From NCBI GenBank assembly GCA_016787565.1, contig JAEUUG010000003.1:186001-250000 (forward strand): 64,000 nt of DNA, given 5' to 3'. Origin of the DNA: Cyclobacteriaceae bacterium. GTDB taxonomy: Bacteria > Bacteroidota > Bacteroidia > Cytophagales > Cyclobacteriaceae. Under the pieces are notes generated by a model. It did not search any database. It saw nothing but the letters and a program-made list of their open reading frames with translations, and was not told the DNA's origin. A program made the translations under genes and the position numbers. Each line of letters begins with the position of its first letter. The stretch's first letter is position 1. Below, in pieces: positions 17,195-25,709 of this stretch.

Positions 17195-20100
17195 ATGCGT
17201 TTTTTACGCTTAACATTACTTTCAATAAGTTTTGCCATTTCGGCTTTTTCTGCTTTTGGGCAGAATATTAAGCCTATTATATCGGGTCAAAACCCCCTAA
17301 GTGTCAATGAAGACAATCCTATTTCTATCGATGTTGGAGACCTGGTGATTGATGATCCCGATGTTGGCGATACTTTTACGGTAAGCATAAAAGATGGAAC
17401 AAACTACACGCATAGTGGAACTACGGTAACTCCTGATCTGGATTTCAATGGATCGCTTCATGTCAATATTACTGTTTTTGACGGAACAGATGAGAGCGAT
17501 CTGTTCGACTTAGTTATAACGGTTAATCCGGTGAATGACGCTCCTGTGATTACCGGTCAGACTCCGAATCCGATCAATGCCACCGAGGATACGAACTTTT
17601 CGATTGCCTTAGCAAACCTGATCATAGTCGATCCGGATAACAGTGTCTTTACCCTGGAGATTTTGGCGGGCACGAACTATACATTCAGCGGTACAACCGT
17701 AACGCCCGCGTCAGACTACAGCGGATCATTAACAGTGAATGTTCGCGTGAGCGATGGCGCAGTCAATAGCAATACTTTTGGCGTAGCCGCACAGGTAGCA
17801 GCGGTCAATGACCCTCCTGTAATTACAGGTCAGACACCCAACCCGATCAATGCTACGGAGGACACTAACTTTGCAATTGCTGTAACAAACCTGACCGTCA
17901 GCGATCCGGACAACAGTGTCTTTACCCTTGAGATTTTAGCAGGCACGAACTATACATTCAGCGGCACAACCGTAACGCCCGCGTCAGACTACAGCGGACC
18001 ATTAACAGTGAATGTTCGCGTAAGCGATGGAGCAGTTAATAGCAATATTTTTGGTGTAGCTGTACAGGTAGCGGCAGTAAATGATATGCCAACGATTACA
18101 GGTCAGACACCCAACCCGATCAATGCTACGGAGGACACCAACTTTGCAATTGCTGTAACAAACCTGATCATCAGCGATCCGGACAACAGCGTATTTACCC
18201 TTGAGATTTTAGCGGGCACGAACTATACATTCAGCGGCACAACCGTAACGCCAGCAGCAAATTACAGCGGATCATTAACAGTGAATGTTCGCGTAAGCGA
18301 TGGAGTAGCCAATAGCAATACTTTTGGTGTGGCGGTACAAGTTGCTGCAGTAAATGATTCACCAGTCATTACTGGTCAGACTCCTAATCCAATCAACGCC
18401 ATCGAGGATACCAACTTTACGATTACGACATCCAACCTTGTTATTTCTGATCCGGATAACAGTGTATTTACGCTGACGATTTTAGCAGGTGCCAATTACA
18501 CCTTCAGCGGGACAACCATAACCCCGGCTGCAAATTACAGCGGACCATTAACGGTGAATGTTAGTGTGAGTGATGGAACTGCCAACAGCAATACCTTTGG
18601 GGTAGCGGTACAGGTAGCAGCAGTGAACGATTCTCCAACGATCACGGGTCAGACTCCTAATCCGATCAACGCCACCGAGGATACGAACTTTACGATTACG
18701 ACATCCAATCTGGTTATTTCTGATCCGGATAACAGCGTATTTACGCTAACGATTTTAGCAGGTGCGAACTACACATTTAGTGGCACAACCATTACGCCAG
18801 CATCAAACTATAGTGGACCCTTAACGGTAAACGTAAAAGTAAGTGATGGTACTACGGATAGTCCGACTTTTGGTGTAGCGGTACAGGTAGCAGCAGTAAA
18901 TGATGCACCATCGATTACTGGACAGACTCCAAACCCGATAATTGCCACCGAGGATACACCATTTGTAATTGGTGTTTCAAATCTCATCATCGCTGATCCC
19001 GATAACAGCGTCTTTACACTAACAGTTTTAGCGGGTACGAATTACACCTTTAGCGGAAGCACGATTACACCTTCTCTTAATTTTAATGGCAGCCTGACTG
19101 TAAATGTGCGGGTTAGTGATGGAACAGCCAACAGTGCGACTTTTGGCTTGGCTGTACAGGTAGCTGCCGTAAATGATGCACCCGTGATTACCGCGCAGAC
19201 ACCCAACCCGATCAATGCAACCGAGGATACTCCCTTTACCTTATCCGTGTCTAATTTATCAATAACCGACCCGGACAATTCAAGTTTTACCCTGACTATT
19301 CTTCCGGGAACGAACTATACATTTAGTGGAACAACAATAACACCTAACCTGAATTACTTTGGCGCGTTAACCGTAAATGTGCAGGTGAGCGATGGTCAGA
19401 CAAACAGTAATACTTTTGGTGTAAATGTTCAGGTGGCAGCTGTGAATGATGCGCCCGTTATTACAGGTCAGGATCCATTGAGTACAGGTGATGGGCAACC
19501 CATCACGTTAAAGTTTAATGATCTTAATGTTTTCGATCCGGACAATAACTATCCTGCTGGTTTTGAAATATTTATTTTATCGGGTCCCAATTACTCAGTC
19601 TCCGGGATGGTTATTACACCTTCTGTAGGATACAGCGGAAACCTTCCGGTCAGGATTTTTGTGAGCGATGGAAATGCCAATAGTGCCATCTTCAACCTCA
19701 TCATACAGGTGAATTATACGAATAAAGCGCCAACCATCACCGGCCAGGTTGCTTTAAGTGTTAATGAAGATACTCCACTTGTAATTAAGTTGACTGATTT
19801 GGTTGTGAATGATCCGGATAATGTTTTCCCGGATGATTTTGCCTTGACGATTTTAGCGGGTACAAACTATACGTTCTCCGGAACAATCATAACACCTTCC
19901 TTAAATTTTAATGGTGTGCTCTCTGTTAATGTTCGGGTTAGTGACGGCAGTTTGAGTAGTCCAACTTTCCCGTTGCAAGTGACAGTCAACCCGGTGAATG
20001 ATGCGCCAACAATAACTGCACAAACACCTAATCCGATAGTGGCCACCGAGGATACTCCGTTTACCATTCAGCTTTCCAATCTTGTTATAACCGATCCGGA

Positions 20101-23100
20101 TAATACAGTCTTTACACTGACGGTACTGGCAGGTACTAATTATACATTCGTTGGAAATACGATTACACCGGCACTTAACTATAATGGTCCGCTTAGTGTG
20201 AATGTGCGGGTAAATGATGGTGCGGCCGACAGCCCCACCTTCGGAGTAAATGTTTCAGTTACAGCCGTGAACGATCCCCCTGTGATTACCGGACAAACAC
20301 CAAATCCAATTGTGGGAACGCAGAACGTTGCATTTACCCTTCAGGTTTCTAACCTGATTATTACGGATCCGGATAATTCAACATTCACGCTTACGGTTTT
20401 AGCAGGAACGAATTATACTTTTAGCGGTAATACCGTTACTCCTGCGCTTAACTTTAACGGTGTTTTAACCGTTAATGTACGGGTAAGTGATGGCGCTGCT
20501 AACAGTGCAACGTTTGGCGTAGTGGTTAATCTTGGTGCTGTGAACGTGCCTCCACAAATCACCGGGCAAACACCCAATCCATTGCCGGCAACAGAAGATC
20601 AGCCCGTAACAATTTCGGTGTCTAACCTCATAATCAATGATCCAGATAACACAACACATACCCTTACTGTACTCGCGGGTACTAACTATACGGTAAGTGG
20701 TAACACCATTACACCCACCTCCAATTATTTTGGACCATTAACGGTAAATGTCCGTGTTAGCGATGGAGTTGCCAATAGCGCCACTTATGGCTTGCTGGTT
20801 CAGGTTGCACCCGTTAATGACGCACCTACTATCACGGGTCAGGTGGCGTTGAGTGTAAATGAAGATACTCCCCTGGTACTCAAACTTGCAGATCTTACCG
20901 TAACAGATCCTGATAACACCTATCCAACGGGATTTACATTAGAGGTGCAAGCGGGTACGAACTACACCTTTGCAGGTTCAACCATAACGCCTGCTTTAAA
21001 CTTCAATGGGGTACTTTCGGTAAATGTCAGGGTGAGAGACCTTCAGGATTTTAGTCCGGTATTCTCCTTACAGGTCACGGTAAATCCTGTGAATGATGCT
21101 CCTGTTTCGAAAGGACTACCGGCATCCACCATTAGTGAAGATACTTCCGGTGAAATTGTGGTTAATCTGTTAAATGGTTTCAGCGATGTTGAGAATACCC
21201 CCAACCAACTTACGTATTTGATTGTCGCCAACGACAACTCCTCGTTCTTTCAAACCATCGGGATTAATCAGGCATTAGGTGAACTGCGGTATTCGATAAA
21301 GCCCAATGTTTTTGGAGTGGCAAAAATCACCATACGTGCTACCGATACAGGAGGACTTTTCGTTCAGGATGTTTTGACAATTACTATTAATCCGATTAAC
21401 GATCCACCAAGCTTTGATCCGATCGCTAATCAAACGGTGCTGAAAAATTCTTCTGCCCAAACCATCACGCTAACGAATGTTTCGAAAGGGCCTTTTGAAG
21501 GTGCTCAGAATCTTAACTTGTTTGCAACATCTGGAAACACAAGTGTTGTTCCGGATCCCGTGATTACCTACGATGGTGTTTCCTCACAGGCACAATTGGT
21601 GTTTACGCCACAACCAAATAAAGCAGGACTGGTAACCATTACTGTTTTTGCAATAGATGATGGCTCCAATACACTGCCCAACCGGAATTCGTTCTCAACT
21701 ACTTTTCAGATTGATGTAGTGGACATAAATAATCCTCCAACTCTGGATGCGCTTGCTAACCTTACCATCCCAGAGGATGCGCCTTTACAAACTGTAAACC
21801 TGACAGGTATCTCAGCAGGATCAGGGGAGACCCAAGCGCTCACGGTAACGGTTTCAACCAACAGGCCGACCTGGTTTGATCAATTGGAAGTAGTGTATAC
21901 AAGCCCCGCTGCAGTTGGCAGTTTGAGGATCACCCCTAAAGCAAACATAAACGGCACGGCTCAAATTACGGTAACCGTAACGGATAACGGACCTAATGCT
22001 CCAGCACCGAATGTTAATAATGTGAGCCGTTCTTTTAATTTGATCATTCAAGCGGTTAATGATTTACCTGTTTTTGTTTCGACTCCTGTTACCAATGCTA
22101 CGGTCGGTACACTTTATGAGTACTTCATTGAAGCCACGGATGTAGACAATGAAATTATTACACTGACAGTTGTTCAAAAACCCGCATGGGCTTCATTTAC
22201 TGTACAAAGTTCAGTGGCAGGAAATGCCAAGGCCAAACTCAGTGGAATTCCTCCGTCAGGTGGCAACTCGGTAGTCAGAATTCAGGCTAAAGATCCTACA
22301 GGGGCTCCGGTTCTTCAAGAGTATACCTTGGTAGTTAATACCCGTCCTGTTGTTACGTCATTTGCCTTGTCGACCAACGAAGATGTTCCGCTTCCCTTTT
22401 TGCAACAACATTTTTCAAACGCATTTACAGATGCTGACGGAAACACCATTAGCCAAGTTGAAATTAAAGTGCTTCCGAATCATGGTCAGCTTAAAATTGG
22501 GGGCACACCCGTTACGGCTGGTCAGCGTATAGCGTTTGCGGCAATCCCAACTCTCGTATACGAGCCTGAGGCAAATTATTTTGGAAAAGACACGGTGTAC
22601 TGGAATGCCAGTGATGGAATTTTATTTGCGACTACAGATGCTTTTATCAGTTTGGTGATCAATCCGGTTAACGATGCGCCCATTATAACAAAGCTTGAGT
22701 TAACAGCCCTTCGTTATGAAATTGGTGATGGCCCACAACTCCTGACGCCTGAATTTGAAGTGGTTGATGTGGATGGGGATAGTATTTCCAGTGCAGAAAT
22801 CGGCTTCCGAATTAAGAATTATCAAGTTGGGTTGGATGAATTGATCTTTGTTAGTTCAGGTAAGATTACCGGGTCCTTTAATAGCCAGACAGGTACAATA
22901 TCCCTTTCGGGAAAGGCACCTGCAGCAGATTACAGTACAGCGATACGTTCAATACAATATAATTATACGAAAGAGACACTCCCTTCCGATACCGTTAAGA
23001 TTGTTTACTTTACCCTAAGCGATGGCCAATTATTAAGTGAAACCCGTGATCGGTTTATCCACCTTCGGTATTCTTTTGAAGACCTGGTTATTGTCAATGC

Positions 23101-23359
23101 CTTTACGCCAAATGGAGATGCAACCAATAATACCTGGGTACCCATTGATCCCGAAGAAGCTATTAACTATCCGGATGCTCAAATTAAGGTGTACAACAAA
23201 ACCGGTAAGCAGGTTTTTGAAGCCACTGGTTTTGAAAAAGAGTGGGATGGAACCTACAACGGAGAACTGCTTCCGGCAGGGAGCTATTTCTATACCATTG
23301 ATCTGAAATTGAATTTCCTGACGAAAGTTTATAAAGGTGTTGTTACTCTGTTACGATAG
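17195..23359 (+). CDS. giant tandem-repeat T9SS type-B surface protein (CHU_C domain)
   Basis: A 2054-residue secreted protein. A signal peptide (residues 1-23, ending FSAFGQ) is followed by 14 cadherin/Ig-like repeats of about 91 residues. Each starts near ITGQTPNPI, passes through DPDNSVFTL and NYTFSGTTITP, and ends near VNVRVSDG and VQVAAVND. The repeated Asp-rich DPDN motifs suggest calcium binding between domains. More diverged Ig/cadherin-like domains occupy about 1310-1960. The last 85-90 residues form a gliding-motility-associated CHU_C (T9SS type B) domain: AFTPNGDATNN, KVYNKTGKQVF, WDGTYNG, LPAGSYFYTIDL. It is likely an adhesin anchored by the PorP/SprF protein encoded 6 bp downstream. 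The ATG at 17195 is preferred to a TTG at 17186. Confidence 0.93.
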   Translation: MRFLRLTLLSISFAISAFSAFGQNIKPIISGQNPLSVNEDNPISIDVGDLVIDDPDVGDTFTVSIKDGTNYTHSGTTVTPDLDFNGSLHVNITVFDGTDESDLFDLVITVNPVNDAPVITGQTPNPINATEDTNFSIALANLIIVDPDNSVFTLEILAGTNYTFSGTTVTPASDYSGSLTVNVRVSDGAVNSNTFGVAAQVAAVNDPPVITGQTPNPINATEDTNFAIAVTNLTVSDPDNSVFTLEILAGTNYTFSGTTVTPASDYSGPLTVNVRVSDGAVNSNIFGVAVQVAAVNDMPTITGQTPNPINATEDTNFAIAVTNLIISDPDNSVFTLEILAGTNYTFSGTTVTPAANYSGSLTVNVRVSDGVANSNTFGVAVQVAAVNDSPVITGQTPNPINAIEDTNFTITTSNLVISDPDNSVFTLTILAGANYTFSGTTITPAANYSGPLTVNVSVSDGTANSNTFGVAVQVAAVNDSPTITGQTPNPINATEDTNFTITTSNLVISDPDNSVFTLTILAGANYTFSGTTITPASNYSGPLTVNVKVSDGTTDSPTFGVAVQVAAVNDAPSITGQTPNPIIATEDTPFVIGVSNLIIADPDNSVFTLTVLAGTNYTFSGSTITPSLNFNGSLTVNVRVSDGTANSATFGLAVQVAAVNDAPVITAQTPNPINATEDTPFTLSVSNLSITDPDNSSFTLTILPGTNYTFSGTTITPNLNYFGALTVNVQVSDGQTNSNTFGVNVQVAAVNDAPVITGQDPLSTGDGQPITLKFNDLNVFDPDNNYPAGFEIFILSGPNYSVSGMVITPSVGYSGNLPVRIFVSDGNANSAIFNLIIQVNYTNKAPTITGQVALSVNEDTPLVIKLTDLVVNDPDNVFPDDFALTILAGTNYTFSGTIITPSLNFNGVLSVNVRVSDGSLSSPTFPLQVTVNPVNDAPTITAQTPNPIVATEDTPFTIQLSNLVITDPDNTVFTLTVLAGTNYTFVGNTITPALNYNGPLSVNVRVNDGAADSPTFGVNVSVTAVNDPPVITGQTPNPIVGTQNVAFTLQVSNLIITDPDNSTFTLTVLAGTNYTFSGNTVTPALNFNGVLTVNVRVSDGAANSATFGVVVNLGAVNVPPQITGQTPNPLPATEDQPVTISVSNLIINDPDNTTHTLTVLAGTNYTVSGNTITPTSNYFGPLTVNVRVSDGVANSATYGLLVQVAPVNDAPTITGQVALSVNEDTPLVLKLADLTVTDPDNTYPTGFTLEVQAGTNYTFAGSTITPALNFNGVLSVNVRVRDLQDFSPVFSLQVTVNPVNDAPVSKGLPASTISEDTSGEIVVNLLNGFSDVENTPNQLTYLIVANDNSSFFQTIGINQALGELRYSIKPNVFGVAKITIRATDTGGLFVQDVLTITINPINDPPSFDPIANQTVLKNSSAQTITLTNVSKGPFEGAQNLNLFATSGNTSVVPDPVITYDGVSSQAQLVFTPQPNKAGLVTITVFAIDDGSNTLPNRNSFSTTFQIDVVDINNPPTLDALANLTIPEDAPLQTVNLTGISAGSGETQALTVTVSTNRPTWFDQLEVVYTSPAAVGSLRITPKANINGTAQITVTVTDNGPNAPAPNVNNVSRSFNLIIQAVNDLPVFVSTPVTNATVGTLYEYFIEATDVDNEIITLTVVQKPAWASFTVQSSVAGNAKAKLSGIPPSGGNSVVRIQAKDPTGAPVLQEYTLVVNTRPVVTSFALSTNEDVPLPFLQQHFSNAFTDADGNTISQVEIKVLPNHGQLKIGGTPVTAGQRIAFAAIPTLVYEPEANYFGKDTVYWNASDGILFATTDAFISLVINPVNDAPIITKLELTALRYEIGDGPQLLTPEFEVVDVDGDSISSAEIGFRIKNYQVGLDELIFVSSGKITGSFNSQTGTISLSGKAPAADYSTAIRSIQYNYTKETLPSDTVKIVYFTLSDGQLLSETRDRFIHLRYSFEDLVIVNAFTPNGDATNNTWVPIDPEEAINYPDAQIKVYNKTGKQVFEATGFEKEWDGTYNGELLPAGSYFYTIDLKLNFLTKVYKGVVTLLR
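17558..19741 (+). repeat. tandem DNA repeat of strict 273-bp period inside the surface-protein gene
   Basis: Starting from the CAG of each GGTCAG/GCGCAG repeat start, copies begin at 17558, 17831, 18104, 18377, 18650, 18923, 19196 and 19469: exactly 273 bp (91 codons) apart every time. The first five copies are nearly identical over long stretches, and copies drift after about 18.9 kb. Longer-period, more diverged units continue to about 21100. This is a coding repeat, able to expand or contract in frame by recombination. Confidence 0.92.
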
Positions 23360-23365
23360 CACGCG

Positions 23366-24367
23366 ATGAAAAATGCAGCACGATTATTTTTGGGATTGTT
23401 TATGGGCATAGCCGGGAATCTCTATGCCCAGTTTATCCCCAATAATAACCAGGCGTTTCAATTTATGTCGTTGTATAATCCAGGTTTTACAGGTGTTGAA
23501 AGTTTTGGCGATTTAAAACTAAGCTATCGTTATCAGTGGACAGGCTTTGGAGCGGATGCACCCAAATTTATAAATCTTGCCTACAACATGAGGTTGCGTC
23601 AACCGTTAGACCTGACACAGAATGCACTTCGCACCAGTAATGCGATAAGTATGCGGCCTGAAAATCTTCCTAAATCTAAAGGAACGATACACGGATTTGG
23701 AGCAAATGTATTCAATGAATCCGTTGGCCAGGTTGAACGAATCGGGGGAGGAGTGAATTATTCGTTGAATTATAGTCTTTCTAAAAAGATACGAATGGCT
23801 GGGGGTATTGCTGTGTTGATTGAGAATACACGCATCGATTTGAATAAACTTGTTTTTCGAGAACCCGATAGCTACTACCAGAGTTTGGTGGACAACGGAT
23901 CGAGTCAAACAACTTTAAGTTTACGAGCGGGTCTGCTCCTCTATAGCCCGGGATTCTATTTTGGTGTTTCGTATTTGCCGGTTTGGACCAACACCCTTCA
24001 ATCTGCTAACACTGCTGTGAACGACCCCTTTTATGTAGCTTCTGCACAGGTGGGTGTTGCCATACCATTCAGCCCAACATTCAGTGTCAAGCCAAGCATT
24101 CTTGCCTTGATGGATAAGAGTAATGAATTTCAAATCGACTATAGTGTGAAGGCCTATATTCAGGAGAAAGTATGGTTTGGATTTTCGTATCGCGATATTC
24201 AGTCAGGCGTTGTGATGCTGGGATTTACCATTTCCGATACTTTTTGTTTTTCCTATTCGTTTGAATTCTCTACCAGCGGGTATAAGCAATTTAGCGATGG
24301 AAGTCATGAGGTCACTACGGCTATCCGGTTGAATAATGTTAAACGGAAGGGTCAATACATATGGTAA
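23366..24367 (+). CDS. PorP/SprF family T9SS outer-membrane protein
   Basis: A 333-residue outer-membrane protein with a signal peptide (residues 1-21, AGNLYAQ). The family opening is QFMSLYNPGFTGVESFGDLKLSYRYQW in pattern (Asn-Pro-x-x-x-Gly, then alternating strands), followed by amphipathic beta strands to a terminal strand. PorP/SprF proteins sit in the outer membrane and anchor or help export T9SS type-B (CHU_C) cargo. The gene follows the giant repeat protein by 6 bp and overlaps the next gene by 7 bp, so this copy is probably dedicated to that cargo. Confidence 0.92.
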   Translation: MKNAARLFLGLFMGIAGNLYAQFIPNNNQAFQFMSLYNPGFTGVESFGDLKLSYRYQWTGFGADAPKFINLAYNMRLRQPLDLTQNALRTSNAISMRPENLPKSKGTIHGFGANVFNESVGQVERIGGGVNYSLNYSLSKKIRMAGGIAVLIENTRIDLNKLVFREPDSYYQSLVDNGSSQTTLSLRAGLLLYSPGFYFGVSYLPVWTNTLQSANTAVNDPFYVASAQVGVAIPFSPTFSVKPSILALMDKSNEFQIDYSVKAYIQEKVWFGFSYRDIQSGVVMLGFTISDTFCFSYSFEFSTSGYKQFSDGSHEVTTAIRLNNVKRKGQYIW

Positions 24368-25647
24368 CGAAAAATTCTCTACACCTGCTTTTGGTTTTGA
24401 TCTCCACTATAGGATATACCCAGGTGCTGGAATTTAGTGAGCTTGAAAAATTACCATTGGCCGTCAATAGTGAAGATGAAGAAAGTCTGCCGATTTTTTC
24501 ACCTGATGGAAAGACATTGTTTTTCACCCGGTCTATGCATGCCGGTAACAAGGGTGGCAAATATGCTGGACAGGATATCTGGGTGAGTAAATATGAGGAG
24601 GGAGTCTGGCGGAAGGCAGATAATAGTATTTTTCCGTTTAACAACAACTACAATAATGCCGTTGTGGGAGTCAGTGCAGATGGCAAAACAATATACATGC
24701 TTAATGTGTCGCCATCAAAAAAAATGAGAGGAATATCTTTCTCGAAAAAAATCAACGGTCAGTGGACAGCACCGGAAGATATTCTGATTAATGGTATCGA
24801 GAATGACGGTTCAATAGCTTTCTATGTTTCTCCTGACTTTGATGTGATTTTTCTATCCATGAAGGGAAAAGATTCACTCGGTGAAGAAGATATCTATGTT
24901 ACAACAAAATCAGCATCCGGTGAATGGACGAAACCTAAAAATCTTGGGCCAACCATTAATACTTCCGGTTTCGAGATATCTCCCTTTCTATCACCCGATA
25001 AAAAAAGATTATACTTTTCCAGTAACGGGCACCCAGGAATGGGTGATGCCGATATTTTTTATAGCGAACGATTGTATGATTCATGGGAGACCTGGACAAC
25101 ACCAAGGAACTTAGGTAAACCGGTAAATTCTGAAAAGTTTGATGCGTACTTTTCGATTATTGGTGATACTCTTATACTGCTTACAAGTACACGCGCAAGT
25201 AAGTTGGCGGATATCCATAAAGCGAAAGTTGTTAAGTCGAATCAGGAAAAGGAGAATAAACAAGTAGAAGATATCTTGAAAGAGACACAAGAACTTTTAG
25301 AGAACATCAAAAATGCTCCTGATTATGTTGCAGAAAATTCATCCGATGTATTGTTGTTTTTTCAAGACAACTCAATCTCGCTTTATAAAAATTCTGAGGA
25401 AGATTTAAGGAAATATCTTGACTTTATGAAGCGTAATCCCTCCAAGAAGTTACGGGTTGAATACGCTGGAAAAATTATGGAATCGACCAAGGTCGGACAA
25501 TTACTCATACGTGACAGGCTAAATTTTATTAAAAGAAGTTTGAAGGATTCAAGTATTGCAGAGGATCGGGTAGAAGTTTCATCTAATTTTACCGGTGCAT
25601 ACCCATCGGATGTATTAATGAACGCTCTACAGCTTAAGATTAAGTAG
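24361..25647 (+). CDS. PD40 beta-propeller protein with degenerate OmpA-like C terminus
   Basis: A 428-residue exported protein (signal peptide to about residue 21). Residues 35-290 contain four or five PD40/WD40-like propeller motifs: FSPDGKTLFFTR, VSADGKTIYMLN, VSPDFDVIFLS, LSPDKKRLYFSSNG with GDADIFYS. The last 95 residues have the layout of an OmpA peptidoglycan-binding domain (FFQDNSISLYKNSEEDLRK, then a paired helix RDRLNFIKRSL), but the usual GHTD and NxxLSxxRA signatures are missing, so wall binding may be lost or altered. Its place in the adhesin-PorP operon suggests a periplasmic link in the same complex. The 7-bp overlap with the previous gene supports co-translation. Confidence 0.85.
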   Translation: MVTKNSLHLLLVLISTIGYTQVLEFSELEKLPLAVNSEDEESLPIFSPDGKTLFFTRSMHAGNKGGKYAGQDIWVSKYEEGVWRKADNSIFPFNNNYNNAVVGVSADGKTIYMLNVSPSKKMRGISFSKKINGQWTAPEDILINGIENDGSIAFYVSPDFDVIFLSMKGKDSLGEEDIYVTTKSASGEWTKPKNLGPTINTSGFEISPFLSPDKKRLYFSSNGHPGMGDADIFYSERLYDSWETWTTPRNLGKPVNSEKFDAYFSIIGDTLILLTSTRASKLADIHKAKVVKSNQEKENKQVEDILKETQELLENIKNAPDYVAENSSDVLLFFQDNSISLYKNSEEDLRKYLDFMKRNPSKKLRVEYAGKIMESTKVGQLLIRDRLNFIKRSLKDSSIAEDRVEVSSNFTGAYPSDVLMNALQLKIK

Positions 25648-25709
25648 CAGAAAATGAATAGGCTTCGAGAGGTTAGATTGATTGTGTTGAAAAATAATTA
25701 ACTTTAATA

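Noticed and set aside
17558..19741. Regular direct repeats that could be read as a CRISPR-like or satellite array
   Set aside because: The 273-bp period is a whole number of codons, lies inside one open frame and encodes clear cadherin/Ig-like domains.
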